Under the pieces are notes generated by a model. That model had not been told where the DNA came from. It worked only from the letters and a program-made list of their open reading frames with translations, and made no database searches. A stretch of DNA of 5,477 nucleotides, taken from JANNAT01 sp031384605 (GTDB lineage: Bacteria; Pseudomonadota; Alphaproteobacteria; Rhodobacterales; Rhodobacteraceae). The stretch spans positions 1-5,477 of the forward strand of contig JANNAT010000082.1 in the NCBI GenBank assembly GCA_031384605.1. Reading direction: 5' to 3'. Positions 1 to 5,053 of this stretch are shown piece after piece; the first letter of the stretch is position 1, and each line of letters opens with the position of its first letter. Position numbers and translations under genes: made by a program.

Positions 1-52
1 CCGCTGACAGCCCGATCACGCCTGCACCAATCACGATAACCTGCACAGGCAT
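1..52 (-). CDS. FAD-dependent oxidoreductase, DAO/DadA-like (N-terminal fragment)
   Basis: Only the first 17 codons are inside the window; the gene continues past the left edge. They read MPVQVIVIGAGVIGLSA, a beta strand followed by GAGVIG, the GxGxxG dinucleotide-binding motif that opens FAD-dependent amino-acid oxidases and dehydrogenases of the DAO family (DadA, glycine oxidase, D-hydroxyproline dehydrogenase). Because the Rossmann motif begins at residue 9, this ATG must be the true start or very near it. The start lies 2 nt after the ATPase stop codon, with only a weak GGTAGGG directly before it, so translation is probably coupled. Sharing an operon with an amino-acid importer and a DHDPS-fold deaminase suggests oxidation of an imported or epimerised D-imino acid, cis-4-hydroxy-D-proline being the best guess. 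The family call is good; the substrate is inferred from context only. Confidence 0.8.
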   Translation of the reverse strand, partial: MPVQVIVIGAGVIGLSA

Positions 53-54
53 CC

Positions 55-777
55 CTACCGAACGCCCAACAGGAATTTCTGCGTTTCAGGGTTTTGCGGG
101 TTGCCAAAAATCTGATCAGGGCTGCCAATTTCGGCCACAACACCCTGATGAAAGAATGCCACCCGGTTGGACACATCGCGCGCAAAGGCCATCTCATGCG
201 TCACACAGATCATCGTCATACCTTCGGTCGCCAGCATTTTCAGTGTATCCAGCACCTCACCCACCAGTTGCGGATCAAGCGCTGATGTCACCTCATCAAA
301 CAGCATGTATTTGGGTGACATCGCCAGCGCGCGGGCAATGGCCATGCGTTGTTGCTGGCCCCCGGACAGGCGCGATGGATAGACGCCGACTTTATCGCCC
401 AAGCCCACATGGACCAGATGTTTGGTCGCAATCTCCTCGGCCTGTTGCCTTGCCATACCCAGCACTTTGCGCGGGGCCAGCATCACGTTTTCCAGCACCG
501 TCAGATGCGGAAACGCGTTCCACTGCTGAAACACAATCCCCACATGTCGGCGCAATTTATTGATATCGGTGGCTTTGGCGTGAACCTCAACGCCGTCAAT
601 TTTGATGCTGCCGCCATCAATCGCCTCTAGCCCGTTGATGCAGGTCAGCAACGTCGATTTGCCAGACCCCGACCCGCCAATAATGGTGACAACTTCGCCG
701 TTTGCAACCGTCAGGTTGATGCCTTTCAAAACTTGCAGCGCGCCGAAGGATTTACGCAGGTTTTCGATCTCAATCAT
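55..777 (-). CDS. Polar amino acid ABC transporter, ATP-binding subunit (GlnQ/HisP family)
   Basis: This is the cytoplasmic ATPase that powers amino-acid import, 240 residues from the chosen start, the usual length for GlnQ/HisP proteins. Visible motifs are Walker A GGSGSGKST (34-42), Q-loop FQQWNAFPHLTV (83-94), signature LSGGQQQR (137-144), Walker B YMLFDE (157-162), D-loop SALD (165-168) and switch His194 in VTHE. All catalytic positions are present. Minor deviations are Gly at the usual Pro of Walker A and DEVTSALDP for the commoner DEPTSALDP. The frame is open 14 codons further upstream, but I chose the internal ATG because MIEIENLRKSFG is the normal family N-terminus. That ATG overlaps the preceding permease stop by 8 nt (ATGATTGA), and the extra codons lie inside the permease gene. 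There is no strong Shine-Dalgarno sequence, which fits translational coupling. It is followed after 2 nt by the FAD oxidoreductase gene. Substrate specificity cannot be read from the ATPase. Confidence 0.95.
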   Translation of the reverse strand: MIEIENLRKSFGALQVLKGINLTVANGEVVTIIGGSGSGKSTLLTCINGLEAIDGGSIKIDGVEVHAKATDINKLRRHVGIVFQQWNAFPHLTVLENVMLAPRKVLGMARQQAEEIATKHLVHVGLGDKVGVYPSRLSGGQQQRMAIARALAMSPKYMLFDEVTSALDPQLVGEVLDTLKMLATEGMTMICVTHEMAFARDVSNRVAFFHQGVVAEIGSPDQIFGNPQNPETQKFLLGVR

Positions 778-1423
778 TTGGCGACCACCGTCTTTCAAGA
801 TACCCGCCCAGACGGGCAATGGGAAAGCTGATCAGGAAATAAATCGCGCCGCAGATCAACAGGATAAACAGCGGCTCTTGCAGCCGGGTGACAAGAATTT
901 GCGATGATTTCAACAGCTCCGTCAGGCCAAGCCACAGTACCAGTGCCGAATCCTTCATCACACCCAGCGTCAGGCCAATCCACGCGGGCAGCGATACGCG
1001 CGTGGCCAGAGGGGCCACGATATAGCGCATATCCTGTGCCCATGTCAGGCCCAATGACCGTGCCGCGCGGCGGGTTGTCACCGGCACCGCATCAATACCG
1101 CCGCGCACAATTTCGGTGCAATAAGCCGCCGTATAGAGCGACAACACCACGCAAGATGTGGTGAACGGATCCCAGCCAAATTTGGCAATGGCTTGGAACG
1201 CATTGGCCAAAACCAGTTGAATCAACAGCGGCACCGACCGGAAAATATCCAACAGAAACGTCAGGGGCGCAGACCAGTAGGGGCCAAATTGCGCCCGGAT
1301 TACCCCAAAGATCACCCCCATCACCGTGCCCGCCGCCACCGAAACGCCTGTCACCGCCAGTGTCATTCCGGCCCCTTTGGCCAGAAACCACAGATCGTTC
1401 AGGGTCAGGGCGGTTTCAAACAT
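770..1423 (-). CDS. Amino acid ABC transporter permease, second (HisM/GlnP family)
   Basis: This inner-membrane permease has 217 residues, typical of the polar-amino-acid uptake family. Hydrophobic segments lie at about residues 20-42, 54-80, 88-101, 146-166 and 184-205. The cytoplasmic coupling loop is recognisable at 104-138: ExxRGGIDAVP (104-114), then RRAARSLGL (118-126) and IVAP (135-138). The usual 'GQxEAA' of this loop reads TTRRAA here, so the conserved Glu is Arg. The PLLIQL stretch (65-70) after DIFRS is the counterpart of the RGTPLLVQL motif of the family. The gene starts 12 nt after the first permease stop and its end overlaps the ATPase start by 8 nt, so all three are very likely one operon. 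The two permeases differ clearly in sequence and should form a heterodimer, as HisQ/HisM do. The family call is secure; the ligand is unknown from this protein. Confidence 0.93.
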   Translation of the reverse strand: MFETALTLNDLWFLAKGAGMTLAVTGVSVAAGTVMGVIFGVIRAQFGPYWSAPLTFLLDIFRSVPLLIQLVLANAFQAIAKFGWDPFTTSCVVLSLYTAAYCTEIVRGGIDAVPVTTRRAARSLGLTWAQDMRYIVAPLATRVSLPAWIGLTLGVMKDSALVLWLGLTELLKSSQILVTRLQEPLFILLICGAIYFLISFPIARLGGYLERRWSPND

Positions 1424-1435
1424 TGCGCACCGCGT

Positions 1436-2101
1436 TCAATACCGGAACAGCCGCGCGGCCATGGCCCGGGCACCCAGCGTTACCGCTTTGGTCAAAAGGT
1501 AAAAGATCACGGCGGCAAAGGCGAAAAATTCAAAGGTGCGAAATGAGCGCGCGTTCAATTCCTGCGTCACACCGGCAAGATCCATGTTCATCCCCACGGT
1601 CACGCCCAGTGATGTCATCAAAATTGCCCAGACCATCTGATTGGTCATCGGCAAAAACGCCACCCGCAACATTTGTGGCACCATGATATAGCGGAACGCC
1701 TGCAAAGACGTCAGACCCAATGACCGCGCGGCGCGGGGCTGTGTATCTGGAATGGCTTTCAAAGCACCGCGAAAATTCTCGGCCAGATAGCCCGCGTTGT
1801 TGAATGTGATGCCTGCCAGCAGGGCGGTGTAGGGGCTAAGATGAATGCCAAAATTGCCCAACCCGAAATGCGCCATGTAAATCTGAAACAGCGCCGGGGT
1901 GTTGCGGGCCACTTCGACCCAGACAGTGGCAAAGCCGCCAAGGATCATGTTTCCCGACCGGCGGCACAACACCAAACCGATGGCACAGATCAGCCCGATC
2001 ATCATAGACAGCACTGCAATTTGCAGCGTCACAAGCGCGCCTTCCAGCATTTGTGGCAGCGCTTTGAGGGCTTGGTTCCAATGGAACGTATAGTTCAACA
2101 T
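1436..2101 (-). CDS. Amino acid ABC transporter permease, first (HisQ/GlnP family)
   Basis: This inner-membrane subunit has 221 residues. It carries the family hallmarks: LEGALVTLQIAVLSMMIG (19-36) as the first strongly hydrophobic helix, VEVARNTPALFQIY (62-75, the RGTP-like motif), and the coupling loop ENFRGALKAIP (108-118) followed by QPRAARSLGL (121-130) and MVPQMLR (140-146). As in the partner permease, the EAA-loop Glu is replaced by Arg (RAA at 123-125). The start is well supported by AAGGGGGG five nt before the ATG. The gene lies 72 nt after the solute-binding-protein gene, across a GC-rich hairpin, and 12 nt before the second permease gene. It should pair with that permease and the downstream ATPase in a type I importer. 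Identity of the transported amino acid is not visible in the sequence. Confidence 0.93.
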   Translation of the reverse strand: MLNYTFHWNQALKALPQMLEGALVTLQIAVLSMMIGLICAIGLVLCRRSGNMILGGFATVWVEVARNTPALFQIYMAHFGLGNFGIHLSPYTALLAGITFNNAGYLAENFRGALKAIPDTQPRAARSLGLTSLQAFRYIMVPQMLRVAFLPMTNQMVWAILMTSLGVTVGMNMDLAGVTQELNARSFRTFEFFAFAAVIFYLLTKAVTLGARAMAARLFRY

Positions 2102-2106
2102 CGCCG

Positions 2107-2114
2107 CCCCCCTT
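2107..2114 (-). promoter_or_regulatory. Strong Shine-Dalgarno of the first permease gene
   Basis: On the minus strand AAGGGGGG precedes the ATG at 2101 by 5 nt. It fixes the permease start and lies just 3' of the intergenic hairpin, so the permease ribosome site is outside the stem and remains accessible. Confidence 0.7.
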
Positions 2115-2126
2115 CACGCCATAAGG

Positions 2127-2162
2127 TGTCGGCGGTGCAAGCCAAGGCCTGCGCCGCCGACA
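2127..2162 (-). ncRNA. Intergenic mRNA hairpin between binding-protein and permease genes
   Basis: The 72-nt gap holds a perfect 9-bp GC-rich stem, TGTCGGCGG (2127-2135) with CCGCCGACA (2154-2162). One mismatch follows, then three further pairs (2137-2139 with 2150-2152) and a loop of about 10 nt. It is located 11 nt after the binding-protein stop codon. No U-run follows on the transcript side, so it does not look like a full intrinsic terminator. The likely role, known from other ABC importer operons such as mal and his transport genes, is to protect the upstream mRNA from 3' exonucleases or to attenuate transcription, giving more binding protein than permease. The structure is seen; the function is inferred. 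Confidence 0.6.
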
Positions 2163-2173
2163 GGATGATCAGA

Positions 2174-2983
2174 TCAACGGTAAACGCCGTCGACTGTCAG
2201 GTTCGGCAATTCGACGCCACCGATCCACGTGGTATACAATTCGGCATAGCGGCCGGTGCGCACTTGCTGGTTCACGAACAGGTTCAGATAGTTGATGAAA
2301 CCATATTCTTCGCGCAGCGTAAACAGCGCTACGTAATCGGTATCAAACGGGGCCAGACCCACAACCGTAATGCCGGGAAAATTGCCGGTTTTAATATTGG
2401 CTTGGGCCACGGTCGACGTGGATACGGTGGCGTCAATCTGGCCTTGGGTCAGCGCCAGAAACACGTCGGCCTGGGTTTGGTAGGGGCGGAATTCGCCGCT
2501 GCCCCATGCCTTGACCTGCGCCTCCAGCGCGATGGCTTCATAGGTGCCGGCGGTGGCCCCAACCACTTTGCCCTTCATCGTGTCAAACGATGTGATGCCC
2601 GATTTGTCATTGGCCGTCACAGCCATTTCAAACGCAAAGTAGGGGATCGACATGCCAACGGTTTTCGCCCGTTCCAGCGTATCGGATGTTGACGCCACAC
2701 CCACATCGACGCGGCCCGACATCAGCGCCGGAATACGTTCCGGGAACGGCGTTTCGACGATTTCGGCCGTCACGCCCAACGCCTTGGCCAGATCATTGCA
2801 ATAATCGACATCAAATCCGATCGGGTTATTGTCGGCATCGCGCGATCCCATCGGCGGGAAGTCCAGCACAACTGCACAGCGCAGAACGCCGGATGAGATG
2901 ATATCATCAAGTTTGTCGGCATTGGCCGCCGAGGAAAGGGCGGCTGCGGCTAGCAGGCCAATGGCAAATAGTGTGGTTTTCAT
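2174..2983 (-). CDS. Periplasmic amino acid-binding protein, family 3 (SBP_bac_3)
   Basis: This is the substrate receptor of the importer, 269 residues from the chosen start. Residues 1-22 form a clear Sec signal peptide: MK-T-T, a hydrophobic core LFAIGLLAAAAL, then ANA before the likely cleavage at Ala22/Asp23. The mature protein shows family-3 hallmarks: LDDIISSGVLRCAVVLDFPPMGSRD near the N-terminus, GFDVDYCNDLAKALG (56-70), and the second-lobe stretch GRVDVGVASTSDTLERAK, whose Arg is where family members clamp the ligand carboxylate. Cys36 and Cys62 are the only cysteines seen in the mature N-terminal lobe and could form a disulfide. The frame is open 11 codons further upstream, but the internal ATG is preferred: AGGGAG lies 6 nt before it and the signal peptide begins exactly there. 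It is the first gene of the transport block, with its own putative promoter region. Ligand is likely an amino or imino acid; hydroxyproline is inferred from neighbours. Confidence 0.93.
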   Translation of the reverse strand: MKTTLFAIGLLAAAALSSAANADKLDDIISSGVLRCAVVLDFPPMGSRDADNNPIGFDVDYCNDLAKALGVTAEIVETPFPERIPALMSGRVDVGVASTSDTLERAKTVGMSIPYFAFEMAVTANDKSGITSFDTMKGKVVGATAGTYEAIALEAQVKAWGSGEFRPYQTQADVFLALTQGQIDATVSTSTVAQANIKTGNFPGITVVGLAPFDTDYVALFTLREEYGFINYLNLFVNQQVRTGRYAELYTTWIGGVELPNLTVDGVYR

Positions 2984-2989
2984 GTCTTG

Positions 2990-2995
2990 CTCCCT
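2990..2995 (-). promoter_or_regulatory. Shine-Dalgarno that decides the binding-protein start
   Basis: AGGGAG on the minus strand, 6 nt before the ATG at 2983. It supports this start over the in-frame ATG 33 nt upstream, which would place charged residues ahead of the signal peptide. Confidence 0.75.
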
Positions 2996-3024
2996 GAGTT
3001 TGAAATCTTGGGTCACGTAGGGTT

Positions 3025-3053
3025 AGTATTCTCTTATCGAAGGATCAAATCAA
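3025..3053 (-). promoter_or_regulatory. Putative sigma70-type promoter of the transport operon
   Basis: On the minus strand TTGATT (3053-3048) is separated by 17 nt from AATACT (3030-3025), each matching 4 of 6 consensus positions. Transcription would start near 3018 and give a leader of about 35 nt. An alternative -10, TATACT (3073-3068, 5 of 6), lies further upstream inside the GTATAC core but lacks a convincing -35. Either choice overlaps the inverted repeat and palindrome described separately, so regulation by a bound protein is plausible. Confidence 0.35.
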
Positions 3054-3099
3054 CTAAAAATACATAAAGTATACAGCTGGGTCGTATAATTTTGATCCT
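3041..3099. promoter_or_regulatory. Spaced 9-bp inverted repeat with central GTATAC
   Basis: AGGATCAAA (3041-3049) and TTTGATCCT (3091-3099) are perfect inverted copies separated by 41 bp of AT-rich DNA. The palindrome GTATAC (3069-3074) lies within 2 bp of the centre of the whole structure. The GTATAC core is shared with the palindrome TTGTATACAA upstream of the deaminase gene, which suggests a common GntR-family regulator. The arms could be a second operator type bound across a loop, or simply an RNA stem with a large loop. The repeat is seen directly; the role is inferred. Confidence 0.45.
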
Positions 3100-3120
3100 A
3101 TCCGACGCGCCGCTGCCAGA

Positions 3121-4083
3121 TCAGGCTTTATATTTTGCAACCGCCCCCGGCAGCAGGCTCCACCCGGCATACCAGGTGGTGAACAGGGCCAGTTGTGCGG
3201 CGGCATAGCCGCGCTGACTGGCGGTCAATTCATCGGTCGCGTTGAAGTGCAGCGCGTATTCCGCCTCACCGCGCAGCAGCAGCATGTATTTGAAATACAG
3301 CACCAGATCGGCACCTTCATCAAACGATGACAGCACGTTCAGGGCGGCCTCCAATTCTTGGGCGCGCAGCCGCGCCTCCATATCGCCCGCCGCCGCGGCT
3401 TGGCTTAGGTTGCACAAGGTGATCACTTCGTGTGGCAGCACGTTGCCAATACCGGTGATCGCACCCGCAGCGCCGCAGTTCACGAAACCATCGAAAACGC
3501 CGGTATCCACGCCGATCATCAAGACCACATCTTCATCGCCCGAGGTGATATATTCCGCAGCATAGCGCAGGTCTGCAGGTCCGCCAAATTCCTTGAACCC
3601 AATCAGATTTGCATGTTCCGCCCGCAGTTGGAAAAACAGATCGGCCCGGGTGGCAAAGCCGTAATAGGGGCTGTTGTAAATGACGGCGGGCAGATCGGGG
3701 GCGGCGGTAAGGATTGCCTTGAAATGGTTGCGCTGTGCGGCCATCGACGGGCCTCGCGACAACACGCGCGGAATGACCATCAGGCCGTGCGCGCCAACCT
3801 TTGCGGCATGTTCTGCGTGGGCCACGGCGGTGGCGGTGTTCACGGCCCCCGTTCCAACGATCACTTTGATCCCGGCTTTGACCAACCGCTCAACCCCTTG
3901 CATGCGTTGCGCATCGGTCAACAGCGGCCAGTCGCCCATGGATCCGCAATAGACCACCGCCGACATGCCCGCCGCGATCATCTGGTGGCCCTTGCGCACC
4001 AGGGCGTCAAAATCGGGCGTGCGGTCAGGCTTGCACGGGGTCATCAGGGCAGGAATGACACCTGAAAAAATCGTCGATTTCAT
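3121..4083 (-). CDS. DHDPS/NAL-family lyase, probable 1-pyrroline-4-hydroxy-2-carboxylate deaminase
   Basis: This is a cytoplasmic class-I-aldolase-fold TIM-barrel enzyme of 320 residues. The Schiff-base lysine is Lys164 in IGFKEFGG, and the catalytic tyrosine is Tyr136 in VIYNSPYYG. The substrate-carboxylate motif, GTTGE in true dihydrodipicolinate synthase, reads GSMGDWP (47-53), so this is not a lysine-biosynthesis enzyme. The GSMGDWP motif, VIVGTGAVNT (74-83), MVIPRVLSRG (102-111) and YNSPYYGFATRADLFF (136-151) are features I associate with the hydroxyproline-pathway deaminases (LhpC/HypD type), which turn 1-pyrroline-4-hydroxy-2-carboxylate into 2-oxoglutarate semialdehyde and ammonia. 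The chosen ATG has GGAG 6 nt upstream. The open frame continues into gntR at 4323, but that N-terminal extension is unlike the family. Neighbours (FCD regulator, amino-acid importer, FAD oxidoreductase) fit the pathway. Alternatives are a 2-keto-3-deoxy sugar acid dehydratase or aldolase. The family is secure, the exact reaction moderately so. Confidence 0.78.
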   Translation of the reverse strand: MKSTIFSGVIPALMTPCKPDRTPDFDALVRKGHQMIAAGMSAVVYCGSMGDWPLLTDAQRMQGVERLVKAGIKVIVGTGAVNTATAVAHAEHAAKVGAHGLMVIPRVLSRGPSMAAQRNHFKAILTAAPDLPAVIYNSPYYGFATRADLFFQLRAEHANLIGFKEFGGPADLRYAAEYITSGDEDVVLMIGVDTGVFDGFVNCGAAGAITGIGNVLPHEVITLCNLSQAAAAGDMEARLRAQELEAALNVLSSFDEGADLVLYFKYMLLLRGEAEYALHFNATDELTASQRGYAAAQLALFTTWYAGWSLLPGAVAKYKA

Positions 4084-4089
4084 TGTGTT

Positions 4090-4093
4090 CTCC
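4090..4093 (-). promoter_or_regulatory. Shine-Dalgarno that decides the deaminase start
   Basis: GGAG on the minus strand, 6 nt before the ATG at 4083. It selects this start over the upstream in-frame codons, which would begin inside gntR and run through the operator region. Confidence 0.7.
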
Positions 4094-4164
4094 GGATGAG
4101 CGTTAAGAATTTGAAGGATTGAACAGGCACCGATAACGGCCCCCGAATCTTTCATAGGATCTAC

Positions 4165-4193
4165 CATATCTTTTGTATACAATTTGTCGACAA
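4165..4193 (-). promoter_or_regulatory. Possible promoter of the deaminase gene, overlapped by operators
   Basis: On the minus strand TTGTCG (4193-4188) is followed after 17 nt by GATATG (4170-4165); with a 19-nt spacer the -10 would be TATGGT. Neither is a strong match, so the evidence is mainly positional: the 124-nt gap between gntR and the deaminase gene contains AT-rich DNA and two operator-like palindromes that would cover this promoter. The leader to the ATG would be about 70 nt. Confidence 0.3.
4173..4193. promoter_or_regulatory. Tandem GntR-type operator palindromes
   Basis: Two perfect 10-bp palindromes lie 1 bp apart: TTGTATACAA (4173-4182) and TTGTCGACAA (4184-4193). Both fit TTGTNNACAA, and their centres are 11 bp apart, about one helical turn, so two dimers could bind the same face of the DNA. 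GT...AC inverted repeats of this size are typical targets of FCD-subfamily GntR regulators, and such a regulator is encoded immediately upstream. The sites lie about 90 nt before the deaminase ATG. The palindromes are seen directly; the binding protein is inferred. Confidence 0.65.
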
Positions 4194-4207
4194 GAATTAA
4201 GCGAAAC

Positions 4208-4912
4208 CTATAACGCGATGTCCTGCCTTTGATCCCGCGCGAAAAGCTGCTGAATTTGGCGCACAATCTGATCGGCATGGCTTTTGGCCAGACGGTCGGC
4301 TTCGCCCACGTCACGGGCGGCAATGGCGGTGATCATCTCTTCATGCTCATCCGCATAGCGTTGCGGCAGGCGGTCATCGAAGGATTGGTAATACATGCGC
4401 AAGATGCGCCGCCCCTCATCCAGCAGCCGGCAAAACAGGGCGGTGAAATACGGGTTGCGCCCCGCCTCGGCAATCGCCGCATGAAAATCGCGGTTGGTGG
4501 CGATCATCGCCAGGGCGTCTTGCGCGGCGACGGCCTTGGCAAATTCGGCCTGATGGGCGCGGATGATCGGCAAATCGCCGGGGCTGTGATGTTCAGCCGC
4601 CAGCCGGGTTGTCATCCGGTACATCAGGGTGATCGCCTCAAAGAACGTGTGCAGGTTCAGAAAATCAATGTTCGACACCATGGTCGACCGATTTGGCAAG
4701 GTATCAATTAATCCCTCACCGGCCAGCCGCACCAGTGCCTCGCGGATCGGCGTGCGCGACATCGAAAACCGCTCGGCCAGTTGCACTTCGTCAATCGGGC
4801 TGCCGGGGGGCAGGGTCAGATCAAGGATTTCGTCGCGCAAAAGGTCGTAAACCACCTTCACGCCAGAGCCGCGTCTGCGTTCTGGAATTGGGGTCACGGT
4901 GATATCGGCCAT
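4208..4912 (-). CDS. GntR-family transcriptional regulator, FCD subfamily
   Basis: This is a DNA-binding regulator of 234 residues, the normal length for the FadR/VanR-like FCD group. The winged helix-turn-helix occupies about residues 18-80: VVYDLLRDEIL, then LPPGSPIDEVQLAERF and the recognition region SRTPIREALVRLAGEGLI (52-69). The C-terminal all-helical FCD ligand domain spans about 88-222. The likely metal or effector-binding positions are His144 (in NRDFHAAI), His190 (DEHEEMI) and His212 (SHADQI); Asn140 stands where many members have Asp. AAAGGA lies 7 nt before the ATG, supporting this start. By context it should control the downstream deaminase and transport genes, probably as a repressor released by a pathway intermediate. 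The tandem palindromes just after the gene are the obvious targets. The effector and sign of control are not visible. Confidence 0.92.
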   Translation of the reverse strand: MADITVTPIPERRRGSGVKVVYDLLRDEILDLTLPPGSPIDEVQLAERFSMSRTPIREALVRLAGEGLIDTLPNRSTMVSNIDFLNLHTFFEAITLMYRMTTRLAAEHHSPGDLPIIRAHQAEFAKAVAAQDALAMIATNRDFHAAIAEAGRNPYFTALFCRLLDEGRRILRMYYQSFDDRLPQRYADEHEEMITAIAARDVGEADRLAKSHADQIVRQIQQLFARDQRQDIAL

Positions 4913-4965
4913 GGCAAAATCCTTTTGTCCAAGACCGAACTATCGTGTGTGACCGGGGCAATCAA

Positions 4966-4979
4966 CCGTTTCCAAACGG
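4966..4979 (-). terminator. Weak hairpin between PanB-like gene and gntR
   Basis: The perfect inverted repeat CCGTTTGGAAACGG on the minus strand folds to a 5-bp stem with a 4-nt loop, or 6 bp with a very tight loop. It is followed by TTGATTGCC rather than a U-run, so it is at best a weak terminator for the PanB-like transcript. The remainder of the 141-nt gap shows no convincing promoter, although gntR must be expressed from here or from upstream. Confidence 0.25.
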
Positions 4980-5053
4980 CGCTTTGGGGTTGGAGTTTCA
5001 GCGGCGATAGGTGCACTGCCCGCTCAGCGTCAAATCACCGTCGTAATCAGGGT

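Noticed and set aside
778..819. 14-codon upstream extension of the ATPase
   Set aside because: It lies inside the permease coding sequence; the internal ATG gives the standard family N-terminus and an 8-nt overlap typical of coupled genes.
1841..2692. Long plus-strand open frame (283 codons) opposite the first permease and binding-protein genes
   Set aside because: It spans the intergenic gap and two well-supported minus-strand genes, has Arg/His/Gln-rich low-complexity composition and shows no recognisable domain. It is a GC-driven shadow.
2984..3016. 11-codon upstream extension of the binding protein
   Set aside because: It would put charged residues before the signal peptide and would ignore the well-placed AGGGAG site.
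3100..3120. GC-rich stretch after the deaminase stop as a terminator
   Set aside because: No stem of useful length forms and no U-run follows; read-through into the transport genes remains possible.
3430..4065. Plus-strand open frame of 211 codons opposite the deaminase gene
   Set aside because: It is fully antisense to a gene with clear catalytic motifs; its composition is His/Gly/Arg-rich and it has no ribosome site or family signature.
4084..4323. N-terminal extension of the deaminase into gntR
   Set aside because: The extension overlaps gntR and the operator palindromes, resembles no family N-terminus, and a good GGAG site precedes the internal ATG at 4083.
4924..4933. TTGGACAA near the gntR ribosome site as an autoregulatory operator
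   Set aside because: It lacks the GTNNAC core of the tandem palindromes and is only an imperfect palindrome, so it is too weak to call.
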